Counted from the stretch's first letter, positions 36,340 through 46,268 are shown. The stretch: DNA of 64,000 bases from Roseburia sp. 1XD42-69 (GCF_003612565.1 NZ_RAZG01000003.1:1-64000); one strand, 5' to 3'. Numbers and translations are program-made. Notes: generated by a model from the letters alone, not told the origin.

Positions 36340-36987
36340 ATGAAAAAAACAGTTTTGTTTGATTTGGACGGAACCATTATTAATTCGGAGGAGGGCATTA
36401 CCAACTGTGTCCGGTATGTGCTGGATTACTGGGGAATGGCACATCCCACCCAAAAAGAGCTTTTATGTTTTATCGGCCCTCCCTTAAGGGAGCAGTTTAT
36501 GGAAGTCTTTGGCTGGGATTTTGATAAGGCGGAAAAATCTGTCCATGTATTCCGGGAGCGGTTTGATAAGCTGGGGCTTTATGAGTGCGAACTTTATCCG
36601 GGAATTCAAAAATTGATTGAAGATTTGCACCGGGAGGGATACCGGATTGCCCTGGCAAGCTCCAAGCATGAGGAGGCATGCGGCAGGATTTTAAGGCATT
36701 TCCATCTGGAATCCAATTTTACGGGAATCTTTGGTGCCACTAAAGATGGAAAAATTTCCACCAAAAAACAGGTGCTGGAAGTCTGCCTGAGCAAACTGCA
36801 GGCTTCTGAGGAGGAGACTGTTTTAATCGGGGATACGAAATTTGATGTCCTGGGGGCAAAAGAGGCAGGTATAGACTGTATCGGCGTTACATATGGCTTT
36901 GGGACAAGAGAGGAGCTTGAGGCCGCAGGGTCAGCGGCAGTAATGGATACACCGGAGGAGGTGGGGGCTTATCTTAAAAGAATCTAA
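36340..36987 (+). CDS. HAD-superfamily phosphatase (phosphoglycolate phosphatase-like)
   Basis: 215 aa. HAD motif I FDLDGTI with Asp8 and Asp10, helical cap domain (about 15-85), motif II Ser in LASSKHEE, motif III Lys in TKKQ and motif IV GDTKFDVLGAKEAG. Closest in look to Gph/PpaX-type enzymes that act on phosphoglycolate, pyrophosphate or sugar phosphates. It starts one base after gshA and ends one base before a protease gene, in a tight operon. Confidence 0.88.
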   Translation: MKKTVLFDLDGTIINSEEGITNCVRYVLDYWGMAHPTQKELLCFIGPPLREQFMEVFGWDFDKAEKSVHVFRERFDKLGLYECELYPGIQKLIEDLHREGYRIALASSKHEEACGRILRHFHLESNFTGIFGATKDGKISTKKQVLEVCLSKLQASEEETVLIGDTKFDVLGAKEAGIDCIGVTYGFGTREELEAAGSAAVMDTPEEVGAYLKRI

Positions 36988-36988
36988 A

Positions 36989-37774
36989 ATGATGCGGGCA
37001 TGGAATTTGATTTATCCGGTGGGCATTTATTTTGTGGTGACAGCGGTTCTGCTGTTTCTTCTGGACTTTGTTTTGCCCGATACAAAGGGCAGCCATCTCT
37101 TTCGGCAGGGGATTACCTCCCTCTCGGTTCTGCCTTTTTTGTATTCCTTTTACCGTCAGGATTCTTTCTGGCGGGGAGAACCCTTGGGAAAAAAGGAGTT
37201 TCTTTTAACAAAAAGGGAGGCGGGGACGGTATTTTTACTGTTTCTGGCAGGGGGATGCTTTGCCCTTGCCTGGAACAATGTGCTTTCCATGGTACATATT
37301 TCGGATTACTCCGTCAGCTATAACAGAATCCGGGAAACTTTTTATGTGGGAAAATTTTTTATGGAATTTTGCGTGGTGTGCCTCTTAGCTCCAATGGCAG
37401 AAGAATTGTTATACCGGGGAATTGTGTATAAAAGGGCGAAGGACTGGCTGGGCATCTGGCCTGGAATTATTGTTTCCGCAGTTATGTTCGGACTTGTGCA
37501 TATGAATCTGGTGCAGTTTGTCTATGCCGGGGTCTTTGGGATTTTTCTTGGGCTTTTTGTGGAAAAAACCGGGAAACTGCACAGTGCAATAGCCGCCCAT
37601 GCGGCGGCGAACCTCACATCCCTTCTGCGGGGGGAGACGGAACTCTTTTCTTTTATGGACAAAAGTTTACCTGTGATGGTTATAATGACGGCTTTGCTGT
37701 TTTTATTGGCGGCGGGGCTTGTTTTTGGGGCTTTACATTTTTTATCTAAAGGAGGAAGGGATTATATCCTGTAA
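36989..37774 (+). CDS. CPBP family intramembrane metalloprotease
   Basis: 261 aa with about seven helices. Catalytic motifs: Glu138-Glu139-x3-Arg143 (MAEELLYRG), His171 in FGLVHMN, and a C-terminal helix AIAAHAAANLTS. CPBP (Abi/CAAX-like) proteases cleave or bind substrates within the membrane; in Firmicutes some act in bacteriocin self-immunity. The substrate is unknown. Last gene of the parE operon. ATG ATG at 36989/36992 are both possible starts. Confidence 0.85.
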   Translation: MMRAWNLIYPVGIYFVVTAVLLFLLDFVLPDTKGSHLFRQGITSLSVLPFLYSFYRQDSFWRGEPLGKKEFLLTKREAGTVFLLFLAGGCFALAWNNVLSMVHISDYSVSYNRIRETFYVGKFFMEFCVVCLLAPMAEELLYRGIVYKRAKDWLGIWPGIIVSAVMFGLVHMNLVQFVYAGVFGIFLGLFVEKTGKLHSAIAAHAAANLTSLLRGETELFSFMDKSLPVMVIMTALLFLLAAGLVFGALHFLSKGGRDYIL

Positions 37775-37785
37775 TATAATCTTTT
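37760..37785 (+). terminator. AT-rich hairpin terminator of the parE operon
   Basis: GATTATAT (37760-37767), loop CCTGTA, ATATAATC (37774-37781), TTTT. It overlaps the stop codon of the protease gene and is weak. Confidence 0.45.
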
Positions 37786-37919
37786 CCGAAGCATAACTTA
37801 TTTTATTTCAAATTCTTTCAGAAAAATTAAAATTCCTACGATATGAAAGACAACAGGGGATCCTGAAATCTGCCTCTGCCTTTTATTCCCGTAAAACACC
37901 CTTTTCATTCCATTCTGCC

Positions 37920-37945
37920 CAAAAGTGGAAATTTTCCGCCGATAT
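37920..37945 (+). promoter_or_regulatory. sigma-D (flagellar) type promoter of DUF6033 gene
   Basis: CAAA (37920-37923), 14-bp spacer, GCCGATAT (37938-37945). The -10 is a perfect match to the B. subtilis sigma-D consensus and the -35 has one mismatch. No better sigma-A promoter is visible in the 207-base gap. Confidence 0.6.
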
Positions 37946-37988
37946 AAGAGATATAGATGAAAATCCACAGAACAGGGAGGAATTGGTT

Positions 37989-39008
37989 ATGCGTATAGGA
38001 AATTCAAATTACTATTTTGGCGTCCCTTCATCCGGCAGGCGCTTTCACTCTGGGGGAAGGAACACATTGGAGGATTTGCTCACCGGGCATTATAAGAATT
38101 CATACGGGGTGGAGGGCATGTGCATTACGGGAAGAAGCGATTATAAAAAAATAATTCCCGTTTCTCAGGAGATGAAACAGCATGTCCTTGAGGATGTTAA
38201 GAGAAGCTATTACAAATACAACGGCATGTCCGGGGATAATGAGGCGGAATGGGATGCCTATTACCGGAAAAATAACGAATACTATAAAACATTGAAGAAA
38301 GAAGACCGTTTGTCTGCGTGCTGGACCTTAAATCAGCTGCACCTTGAAATATCAGGAAAAGTCACGAGTGCTTTAAAAGAGAAGATACCTGGGTGGTCGG
38401 CGGGAAAATCTATTCCTGCAGGGGTATTGGATGAAATTTTTGCCGATGAGAGCATCACTTCCCTGGCAGAAGGGAAAAAAACCAGAGGGACAGGCAAAAG
38501 CACCTTCCAGGCGTCCACTGGGAATTATTTCAATAAATTAAAAAGAAAGTATCCGGGAGTAAATGTGACGGCAGTGGATTTTAACAGTGGAAGACAGGAA
38601 GATGCCTATATGCTGGGATGCAGGGGATACAACAACCTGGCGGTTTCGCCTAGCATTTTGGCGAAGATGGCAAATGACCCGGGTGCGGCGGCAAAATATG
38701 AGAAGGTCTTTAGGGAAATGTCCGGGAATGCAGCCCGTGTGGAAAAATTTGCACAGGAGACAGGGGACGAGATTCTTTCCGCAGGAGCCGTGATTGATAA
38801 AAACGGGAAAGTTTCCTACTGGATGGCGGGCAGAAGCAGGGATAAAGTGGAAAACCCCGGCACAGCATACAAGGAGAAGGTGCAAAAGCAGATAAAAGAA
38901 AAGCGGGAAAAGAAGAAAGCCAAAGAGGTTTTAGAAGAAAAAAGGCTGAAAAAAGCTGACAGGATGGAAAAACTTCTGAAAAAAGCGGGGGTGGACTTGA
39001 AAATCTGA
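37989..39008 (+). CDS. DUF6033-like protein of unknown function
   Basis: 339 aa, soluble, with no signal peptide. Gly/Ser/Tyr-rich N-terminus (SNYYFGVPSSGRR), a middle part with many short motifs, and a Lys/Glu-rich coiled-coil tail (about 295-335). I recognise it only as the Lachnospiraceae DUF6033 type. ATG 37989 follows GGGAGG. The sigma-D-like promoter suggests expression with motility or late-growth genes. Confidence 0.65.
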   Translation: MRIGNSNYYFGVPSSGRRFHSGGRNTLEDLLTGHYKNSYGVEGMCITGRSDYKKIIPVSQEMKQHVLEDVKRSYYKYNGMSGDNEAEWDAYYRKNNEYYKTLKKEDRLSACWTLNQLHLEISGKVTSALKEKIPGWSAGKSIPAGVLDEIFADESITSLAEGKKTRGTGKSTFQASTGNYFNKLKRKYPGVNVTAVDFNSGRQEDAYMLGCRGYNNLAVSPSILAKMANDPGAAAKYEKVFREMSGNAARVEKFAQETGDEILSAGAVIDKNGKVSYWMAGRSRDKVENPGTAYKEKVQKQIKEKREKKKAKEVLEEKRLKKADRMEKLLKKAGVDLKI

Positions 39009-39013
39009 TAATA

Positions 39014-39050
39014 GTTACTTTTCACGGCCTGGAGGGCCGCTCAAAGTAAC
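39014..39050 (+). terminator. stem-loop downstream of DUF6033 gene
   Basis: GTTACTTT (39014-39021) pairs with AAAGTAAC (39043-39050), and CGGCC/GGCCG continue the stem inside. The T tract is poor. It is a strong RNA structure, probably terminating or protecting the 3' end. Confidence 0.5.
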
Positions 39051-39071
39051 GGATTTCGCTGTAGCTGGTAG

Positions 39072-39100
39072 TTGCCTTAGCGTAGTATTTTGTGTATACT
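39072..39100 (+). promoter_or_regulatory. promoter of Big2-CAP gene
   Basis: TTGCCT (39072-39077), 17-bp spacer, TATACT (39095-39100). TAGTAT/ATACTA form an inverted repeat over the -10. Confidence 0.5.
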
Positions 39101-39148
39101 AAAGAAAGGCAAGGGTAAAAACAGGTTAGGTAGAAAGGAGTACTTCAA

Positions 39149-39898
39149 ATGAAACGAAGAAAACCAATGGCAATTCTATTAGCGTTGGCGGTATTTATTA
39201 CCGCAATCTGGATTCCCATCCCGGCGCAGGCGGCGAAGGCGACATTGAAAATCAGCCACAAAAACTTAAACCTTACAGTGGGGGACACGAAAACCCTTAA
39301 GGTCACTACCAGCCTTAAGGGTAAGGTGTCCTGGAAGAGTTCGGATAAGAAAATAGCCACCGTAACTTCTAAGGGAAAGGTGACGGCGAAAAAACCGGGA
39401 ACGGCAAAGATTACGGCAAAGCTAAAGGGGAAATCCGTTTCCTGCAAAGTTACTGTAAAAAAGAAGGATATGAAGGCCCAGGCAAAAGACAATGCCAAAA
39501 AGTATAAGAAGCAGATAGAGCAGGTATTGAAATATACGAACCAGTACAGAAAGGCGGCGGGGCAGAAGGAACTGGTATTGGATACCAATCTCACCCGGGC
39601 TGCCTGTTACCGTTCCTTAGAGATGGCAAAGACAAAGAAAATGTCCCACACCAGGCCCGACGGGAGCAGCTGTTTTACGATTTTGAAGGTGTATAAAGTA
39701 AATTATATGGCTGCCGGGGAAAATATCGCATACACCTCAAAAGGCTATGGGGTAAATGCGAAGGTTGTCAGCCAGATGTGGTATAATTCCCCAGGCCACA
39801 GAGCCAATATGTTAAGCAGCAGTTATGGGAAAATCGGCATTGGAATTGCCGTGGCATCTAACGGGGACATTTACTATACCCAGCTTTTTACAAATTAA
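39149..39898 (+). CDS. secreted Big2-CAP domain protein
   Basis: 249 aa. Signal peptide (R-R-K ... ending IPIPAQA-A, cut near 28), one bacterial Ig-like Big2 domain (about 30-105; GKVSWKSSDKKIATV), then a CAP/SCP-PR1 domain (about 122-249) with His in MSHTRPDGSS, the GENIAY motif and NSPGHRANML. Secreted CAP proteins are common in spore-formers and gut Firmicutes; their activity is unknown. The Big2 domain resembles those of the transglutaminase-like protein at 8.5 kb. Own promoter and terminator. Confidence 0.88.
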   Translation: MKRRKPMAILLALAVFITAIWIPIPAQAAKATLKISHKNLNLTVGDTKTLKVTTSLKGKVSWKSSDKKIATVTSKGKVTAKKPGTAKITAKLKGKSVSCKVTVKKKDMKAQAKDNAKKYKKQIEQVLKYTNQYRKAAGQKELVLDTNLTRAACYRSLEMAKTKKMSHTRPDGSSCFTILKVYKVNYMAAGENIAYTSKGYGVNAKVVSQMWYNSPGHRANMLSSSYGKIGIGIAVASNGDIYYTQLFTN

Positions 39899-39917
39899 AG
39901 AACTGTTTATAAGAGAG

Positions 39918-39966
39918 TCAGCGGATATTTTTCTAAAAAAGGAAAACATTCCGCTGATTTTTTTTG
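39918..39966 (+). terminator. intrinsic terminator
   Basis: TCAGCGGA (39918-39925) with TCCGCTGA (39950-39957), then eight T. Confidence 0.8.
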
Positions 39967-40024
39967 TGTTTTTTTGAGACAAATTGTTTCTATACCGCCA
40001 TTTTTAGAAAAAAACAATAGATAT

Positions 40025-40073
40025 TATCAGACAATTTAAATAAAAATTAAAAATAATCATACTATCAGACAAT
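40025..40073. repeat. direct repeat upstream of gltB promoter
   Basis: TATCAGACAAT at 40025-40035 and 40063-40073, 38 bp apart, just upstream of the gltB -35. It may be a regulator site; no known motif is matched. Confidence 0.35.
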
Positions 40074-40089
40074 AGAAAGAAAAAAGTTG

Positions 40090-40118
40090 TTTACAAGCGG
40101 GAGAAAAAGTAGTATCAT
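40090..40118 (+). promoter_or_regulatory. promoter of gltBD
   Basis: TTTACA (40090-40095), 17-bp spacer, TATCAT (40113-40118). Confidence 0.6.
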
Positions 40119-40179
40119 GTGGCTTAGAAAAATTTTGCATGCATAGTTGAACTATATTGTAGTAGAAAGGATAAAAGTT

Positions 40180-43100
40180 ATGAGAGATAAATGGAATGGA
40201 AAAGGGACAGAGCTTAAGGGCCTTTATTCCCCGGAATTTGAACATGACAACTGCGGTATCGGCGCAGTGGTAAATATCAAAGGCATCAAAACCCACGAGA
40301 CGGTAGCCAATGCACTAAAAATTGTGGAGAACTTAAAGCACAGGGCAGGCAAAGATGCAGACGGCAAGACCGGGGACGGGGTAGGAATCCTCCTTCAGAT
40401 TTCCCACAAATTTTTTACAAAGGCGGTAAAACCCCTGGGGATTGATTTAGGGGAGGAGAGGGATTACGGCGTGGGCATGTTCTTTTTTCCACAGGATGAA
40501 TTAAAGCGAAACCGGGCAAAAAAAATGTTTGAGGTTATTGTGGAGAAAGAGGGCATGAAATTCTTAGGATGGCGGGATGTGCCCACAGATCCCTCCAAGC
40601 TAGGCCAGAAGGCAGTGGACTGTATGCCCTATATCACCCAAGGGTTTGTGAAACGGCCAAAGGATGTGGAAAAGGGTCTTCCCTTTGACAGAAAGCTCTA
40701 TGTAGCCAGACGTGTCTTTGAGCAGTCCAACGACGACACCTATGTGGTATCTCTTTCCAGCCGTACCATTGTGTACAAAGGAATGTTTTTAGTGGAGCAG
40801 CTTCGGCTGTTTTTCGGGGACCTGCAGGATAAGGATTATGAATCCGCCATTGCCACGGTACACTCCCGTTTTTCCACCAACACAAATCCCAGCTGGGAGA
40901 GGGCCCACCCCAACCGCTTTATTGTACATAACGGAGAAATTAACACCATCAAGGGAAATGCGGATAAGATGCTGGCCCGTGAGGAGACCATGGAGACGGG
41001 ATTTTTAAAGGGGGAGCTGCAGAAAGTCCTTCCGGTGATAAACAGCGAGGGTTCCGACTCCGCAATGCTTGACAATACCTTAGAATTTCTGGTAATGAGC
41101 GGCATGGATCTGCCCCTGGCAGTTATGATTATGATTCCGGAGCCCTGGGCAAACAACAAGGCGATGCCCCAGAAAAAACGGGACTTCTACCAATATTACG
41201 CCACCATGATGGAGCCCTGGGACGGCCCGGCTTCCATTCTTTTTTCCGACGGGGATATGATGGGGGCAGTCCTTGATAGAAACGGTCTGCGCCCTTCCAG
41301 GTACTATATCACAAAGGACGATTACCTGATTCTCTCCTCCGAGGTTGGGGTGTTGGATATCGATCCCATGAAAATACTGGTGAAAGAGAGGCTCCGCCCA
41401 GGGAAAATGCTCCTTGTGGATACCAAACAGGGCAGGGTAATTGACGACGAGGAGCTGAAAAACACCTATGCGGGAAAACAGCCCTACGGCGAGTGGTTAG
41501 ACAGGAATTTAATTAAGCTTGAGGATTTAAAAATTCCAAACCAGCGTGTGCCGGAGTACACAAAGGAAGAGCGCCAGAGGATGCAGAAAGCTTTCGGCTA
41601 CACCTATGAATCACTGCGGGATGCCATTCTTCCCATGGCAAAAAACGGCGGGGAGGGGACTTCTGCAATGGGAATCGATACGCCTCTCGCAGCTTTGGCA
41701 AATGACCGCCAGCCCCTGTTTAACTACTTTAAGCAGCTTTTTGCCCAGGTGACAAATCCTCCCATTGACTCCATCCGGGAAAAAATTGTAACTTCCACCA
41801 CCATTTATGTGGGGGAGGACGGAAACCTCTTAGAGGAAAAAGCGGAAAACTGCCAGGTAATAAAAGTCAACAACCCCATTTTGACAAATACGGACTTAAT
41901 GAAAATAAAATCCATGAAAGTGGACGGGTTCAAAGTGGCTGTACTGCCCATTATCTACTACAAAAACACAAGTTTGGAAAAGGCTATCGACCGTCTGTTT
42001 ATGGAGGCGGACAGGGCTTACCGGGACGGGGCAAATATTTTGATTCTCTCCGACAGAGGAGTGGATGAAAACCATGTGCACATTCCCTCCCTGCTGGCAG
42101 TTTCGGCCCTGCAGCAGCATTTAGTGCGGACAAAGAAGAGAACCAGCCTTGCCATGATTTTAGAGTCCGGGGAACCCAGGGAAGTGCACCACTTTGCCAC
42201 CCTTCTTGGCTACGGCGCCTGTGCCATCAATCCTTACCTGGCCCAGGAGACCGTGAAACAGCTTGTGGATGAGCATATGTTAGACAAGGATTACTATGCG
42301 GCGGTAAACGATTACAACCATGCCATTATCACAGGTATCGTAAAAATCGCCTCCAAAATGGGGATTTCCACCATCCAGTCCTACGAGGGTTCTAAAATTT
42401 TTGAGGCAATCGGCATTGACGCAGAGGTGATTGACAAATATTTTACCAATACCGTAAGCCGCATCGGGGGCATTACCTTAAAAGATATTGAGGAGGATGT
42501 AAACGAGCTGCACTCCACCGCCTACGACCCCTTGGGATTTGAGACGGATTTAACCCTGGACAGCAAAGGACGCCACAAGATGAGAAGCGGGGCGGATCCC
42601 CACCTTTACAACCCTGCCACCATACATCTTTTGCAGGAGTCCACAAAGCGGGGAGATTACAACCTGTTTAGGGAGTACACAAAACTGGTAAGTGAGGAGG
42701 AGAAAAATGCCAACCTAAGGGGACTGATGGACTTTAACTTCCCCAAAAAAGGCATTGAAATCGAAGAAGTGGAGAGTGTGGATTCCATTGTCACCAGGTT
42801 TAAAACCGGGGCAATGTCTTACGGCTCCATCTCCCAGGAGGCCCATGAGACACTGGCTCTTGCCATGAACCGTCTCCATGGAAAATCCAATTCCGGGGAA
42901 GGCGGGGAGGATGCAGAGCGCATTGCAAGCAAAAACACAGGAAAGAATAAATGTTCCGCCATCAAACAGGTGGCCAGCGGTCGTTTCGGCGTCACCAGCC
43001 GCTACTTAGTCAGCGCAGACGAAATACAGATAAAAATGGCACAGGGGGCAAAACCGGGGGAGGGAGGCCATCTGCCGGGGAAAAAAGTGTATCCCTGGAT

Positions 43101-44733
43101 TGCAAAGACAAGGCTCTCCACACCGGGAGTATCTCTGATCTCCCCGCCCCCTCACCACGATATTTACTCCATCGAGGATTTGGAGCAGTTAATCTATGAT
43201 TTAAAAAATTCCAACCGCCAGGCCAGAATTACCGTAAAACTGGTGTCTGAGGCAGGTGTGGGAACTGTGGCGGCAGGTGTGGCAAAAGCAGGAGCCCAGG
43301 TAGTTCTGATTTCCGGTTACGACGGAGGTACAGGAGCCGCCCCCTCAAGCTCCATCCACAATGCGGGGCTTCCCTGGGAGCTTGGCCTTGCGGAGACGCA
43401 TCAGACCTTAATTATGAACGGCCTTAGAAATAAAGTGAGGATTGAGACAGACGGTAAGCTGATGAGCGGCAGGGACGTAGCCATCGCAGCCCTCCTTGGG
43501 GCGGAGGAATTTGGATTTGCCACGGCTCCCCTAGTAACCCTTGGCTGTGTAATGATGCGCGTGTGCAACCTGGATACCTGTCCGGCGGGAATTGCCACCC
43601 AAAACCCGGAGCTTCGGAAACGTTTTGCAGGAAAGCCGGAATATGTGGAAAACTTTATGCGGTTTATCGCAGAGGAGTTAAGGGAATATATGGCAAAACT
43701 GGGCTGCCGCACCATCGACGAGATGGTGGGGAGAAGCGATTTGTTAAAAGTGAGGGAGGATTTATCCGGCAGGGAGAAAGAGATTGACCTGTCCCGGATT
43801 CTCAACAATCCCTTTGCAGGACCGAAAGAGAAAGTCACCTTTGACAAAAAACAGGTATACGACTTTGAACTGGAAAAGACAAAGGATGAAAAGGTATTGT
43901 TAAAACAGTTAAAGAGTGCCTTAGAGAGCCGGCAGAAACGGATTATTGATGTGGAGCTTACCAATATCGACCGCTCCTTTGGAACCATATTCGGCTCTGA
44001 GATAACCAGAAAGTACGACGATACCTTAGAGGACGACACTTTTATTGTAAAATGTACCGGTGCCGGGGGACAGAGTTTTGGCGCCTTTATCCCCAAGGGG
44101 CTTACCTTAGAGCTTGTGGGGGATTCCAACGATTACTTTGGAAAAGGACTCTCCGGGGGAAAACTGGTGGTATGCACCCCTACCGGAGTAAATTATAAAC
44201 AAGATGAAAATATCATTATCGGAAACGTGGCCCTTTACGGGGCAACCAGCGGAAAAGCCTTTATCAACGGCGTGGCGGGAGAGCGCTTCTGCGTGAGAAA
44301 TTCCGGGGCAACAGCGGTAGTGGAAGGCGTGGGGGACCACGGCTGTGAGTATATGACAGGGGGCCGTGTGGTAATTCTTGGAAAAACCGGGAAAAACTTT
44401 GCGGCGGGAATGAGCGGCGGAATTGCATATGTTTTGGACGAGGACAATGACCTTTACACCAGGACAAACAAAGAGATGGTCTTTTCCGAGAGCATTTCCA
44501 ATAAATATGACGTGATGGAATTAAAAGAGATGATACAGGAACATGTGGCTCTGACAAATTCCGCAAAGGGCAAGGAAATCTTAGATAACTTCAGCGAATA
44601 TCTGCCTAAGTTTAAAAAGATTATGCCCTACGATTACAACCGCATGATGATGGCTATTGTTCAGATGGAAGAGAAAGGCCTTTCCTCCGAGCAGGCCCAG
44701 ATTGAAGCATTTTATGCAAGTACAAGGGATTAA
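40180..44733 (+). CDS. gltB: glutamate synthase large subunit
   Basis: 1517 aa. Converts glutamine plus 2-oxoglutarate into two glutamates. Order: glutamine amidotransferase class II domain whose catalytic Cys25 (HDNCGIGAV) is exposed after removal of a short propeptide; central domain; FMN-binding synthase domain (GYDGGTGAAPSSSI); 3Fe-4S cysteines in VMMRVCNLDTCPAGI; C-terminal GXGXG beta-helix. ATG 40180 follows AAAGGA; an upstream in-frame ATG at 40147 has no ribosome site. With gltD it forms the GOGAT for ammonia assimilation. Confidence 0.96.
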   Translation: MRDKWNGKGTELKGLYSPEFEHDNCGIGAVVNIKGIKTHETVANALKIVENLKHRAGKDADGKTGDGVGILLQISHKFFTKAVKPLGIDLGEERDYGVGMFFFPQDELKRNRAKKMFEVIVEKEGMKFLGWRDVPTDPSKLGQKAVDCMPYITQGFVKRPKDVEKGLPFDRKLYVARRVFEQSNDDTYVVSLSSRTIVYKGMFLVEQLRLFFGDLQDKDYESAIATVHSRFSTNTNPSWERAHPNRFIVHNGEINTIKGNADKMLAREETMETGFLKGELQKVLPVINSEGSDSAMLDNTLEFLVMSGMDLPLAVMIMIPEPWANNKAMPQKKRDFYQYYATMMEPWDGPASILFSDGDMMGAVLDRNGLRPSRYYITKDDYLILSSEVGVLDIDPMKILVKERLRPGKMLLVDTKQGRVIDDEELKNTYAGKQPYGEWLDRNLIKLEDLKIPNQRVPEYTKEERQRMQKAFGYTYESLRDAILPMAKNGGEGTSAMGIDTPLAALANDRQPLFNYFKQLFAQVTNPPIDSIREKIVTSTTIYVGEDGNLLEEKAENCQVIKVNNPILTNTDLMKIKSMKVDGFKVAVLPIIYYKNTSLEKAIDRLFMEADRAYRDGANILILSDRGVDENHVHIPSLLAVSALQQHLVRTKKRTSLAMILESGEPREVHHFATLLGYGACAINPYLAQETVKQLVDEHMLDKDYYAAVNDYNHAIITGIVKIASKMGISTIQSYEGSKIFEAIGIDAEVIDKYFTNTVSRIGGITLKDIEEDVNELHSTAYDPLGFETDLTLDSKGRHKMRSGADPHLYNPATIHLLQESTKRGDYNLFREYTKLVSEEEKNANLRGLMDFNFPKKGIEIEEVESVDSIVTRFKTGAMSYGSISQEAHETLALAMNRLHGKSNSGEGGEDAERIASKNTGKNKCSAIKQVASGRFGVTSRYLVSADEIQIKMAQGAKPGEGGHLPGKKVYPWIAKTRLSTPGVSLISPPPHHDIYSIEDLEQLIYDLKNSNRQARITVKLVSEAGVGTVAAGVAKAGAQVVLISGYDGGTGAAPSSSIHNAGLPWELGLAETHQTLIMNGLRNKVRIETDGKLMSGRDVAIAALLGAEEFGFATAPLVTLGCVMMRVCNLDTCPAGIATQNPELRKRFAGKPEYVENFMRFIAEELREYMAKLGCRTIDEMVGRSDLLKVREDLSGREKEIDLSRILNNPFAGPKEKVTFDKKQVYDFELEKTKDEKVLLKQLKSALESRQKRIIDVELTNIDRSFGTIFGSEITRKYDDTLEDDTFIVKCTGAGGQSFGAFIPKGLTLELVGDSNDYFGKGLSGGKLVVCTPTGVNYKQDENIIIGNVALYGATSGKAFINGVAGERFCVRNSGATAVVEGVGDHGCEYMTGGRVVILGKTGKNFAAGMSGGIAYVLDEDNDLYTRTNKEMVFSESISNKYDVMELKEMIQEHVALTNSAKGKEILDNFSEYLPKFKKIMPYDYNRMMMAIVQMEEKGLSSEQAQIEAFYASTRD

Positions 44734-44746
44734 GGAGGAGAGAGCA

Positions 44747-46240
44747 ATGGGAAAACCAACAGGATTTATGGATTATGACAGAAAAGCTGCAGCCTCTGTA
44801 CCGCCGAAAGAGCGCATTACAAACTATAAGGAATTTCATATCTATTTGTCTGAGGAAGAGCAGCAGAAGCAGGGAGCCAGGTGCATGAACTGCGGCGTTC
44901 CCTTCTGCCAGGCAGGGATGGACATTATGGGAATGACCAGCGGATGCCCCCTGCACAACCTGGTGCCGGAGTGGAATGATCTTGTTTACACAGGAAACTG
45001 GGAGCAGGCATATAACCGGTTAAAAAAGACAAATAATTTTCCCGAATTTACTTCCAGAGTGTGTCCCGCCCTCTGTGAAAACGCCTGCACCTGCGGACAT
45101 TACGGAGATGCCGTCACCGTAAAGGAAAATGAGCACGGCATTATTGAAAGGGCCTATGAGGAGGGATATGCCAAGGCAAAGCCCCCAAGAACCCGCACAG
45201 GGAAAACCGTGGCTGTTGTGGGCAGCGGCCCGGCAGGGCTTGCGGCGGCAGACCAGTTAAACCGCCGGGGCCATAAGGTGACGGTGTTTGAGCGGGACGA
45301 CAGGGTTGGGGGGCTTTTAATGTATGGAATCCCCAACATGAAACTGGAAAAACAGGTGATTGACCGCAAGGTTGACATTATGAAAGAGGAAGGGGTGGAA
45401 TTTGTCACAGGGGCAAATGTGGGAAAAGATGTAAAGGCGGCAAAGCTTTTAAAAGAATTTGACGCTGTTATCTTAGCCTGCGGGGCAAAAAATCCCAGGG
45501 ATATAAATGCCCCTGGAAGGGATGCAAAGGGAATTTATTTTGCGGTGGACTATCTCTCCCAGACCACGAAAAGCCTTTTGGATTCTGATTTCAAAGACCA
45601 GAAATTTGTCTCCGCCAAGGGGAAAAAAGTGGTGATTATCGGCGGGGGGGACACGGGAAACGACTGTGTGGGAACCGCCATCCGCCAGGGGGCCGTAAGC
45701 GTTACCCAGCTTGAGATGATGCCCCCTGCCCCAAAGACAAGGGCGGAGGATAACCCTTGGCCCCAGTGGCCCAAAGTCTTAAAGACAGACTACGGCCAGG
45801 AGGAAGCCATTGCCGTGTTCGGCCATGACCCCAGGATTTACCAGACAACGGTAAAAGAGTTTTTGAAAGATAAAAACGGGAACCTTACCGCTGTGAAAAC
45901 CGTAAAGCTTGAGAGCCAAAAAGACGAGAAGACAGGGCGCATGGTTATGGGGGAAGTCCCTGGCTCCGAGAGCAAAATTGACGCAGATCTTGTTTTCATT
46001 GCAGCAGGCTTTTTGGGAACCCAGAAATATGTGGCGGACGCTTTTGGAGTCAAATTAAATGAGAGGACGAACGTGTCCACAGAAAAAGGAAAATACAGCA
46101 CCAATGTAAAAAATGTGTTTACCGCAGGGGATATGCACAGAGGCCAGTCCTTGGTGGTGTGGGCCATCCGGGAAGGAAGGGAAGCCGCCCACGAGGTGGA
46201 TGAAAAGCTTTTAGGGTATTCCAGCTTATCGGTGCAGTAG
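44747..46240 (+). CDS. gltD: glutamate synthase small subunit
   Basis: 497 aa. Supplies electrons from NAD(P)H to GltB through FAD and two 4Fe-4S clusters. Cysteines CMNCGVPFCQ ... GCPLHN and CPALCENACTCG bind the clusters. FAD site VVGSGPAGLAAADQL; NAD(P)H site IIGGGDTGNDCVG; C-terminal FTAGDMHRGQSLVVWAI. Starts 13 bases after gltB with AGGAGG, so they are co-translated. ATG 44747 is used; the 30 in-frame codons upstream overlap gltB and are not coding. Confidence 0.95.
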   Translation: MGKPTGFMDYDRKAAASVPPKERITNYKEFHIYLSEEEQQKQGARCMNCGVPFCQAGMDIMGMTSGCPLHNLVPEWNDLVYTGNWEQAYNRLKKTNNFPEFTSRVCPALCENACTCGHYGDAVTVKENEHGIIERAYEEGYAKAKPPRTRTGKTVAVVGSGPAGLAAADQLNRRGHKVTVFERDDRVGGLLMYGIPNMKLEKQVIDRKVDIMKEEGVEFVTGANVGKDVKAAKLLKEFDAVILACGAKNPRDINAPGRDAKGIYFAVDYLSQTTKSLLDSDFKDQKFVSAKGKKVVIIGGGDTGNDCVGTAIRQGAVSVTQLEMMPPAPKTRAEDNPWPQWPKVLKTDYGQEEAIAVFGHDPRIYQTTVKEFLKDKNGNLTAVKTVKLESQKDEKTGRMVMGEVPGSESKIDADLVFIAAGFLGTQKYVADAFGVKLNERTNVSTEKGKYSTNVKNVFTAGDMHRGQSLVVWAIREGREAAHEVDEKLLGYSSLSVQ

Positions 46241-46268
46241 GAAAAACAATTAAAATAGGCACAGGATG

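Noticed and set aside
43401-44129. A 242-codon minus-strand frame.
   Set aside because: Antisense shadow of gltB, which has full family motifs.
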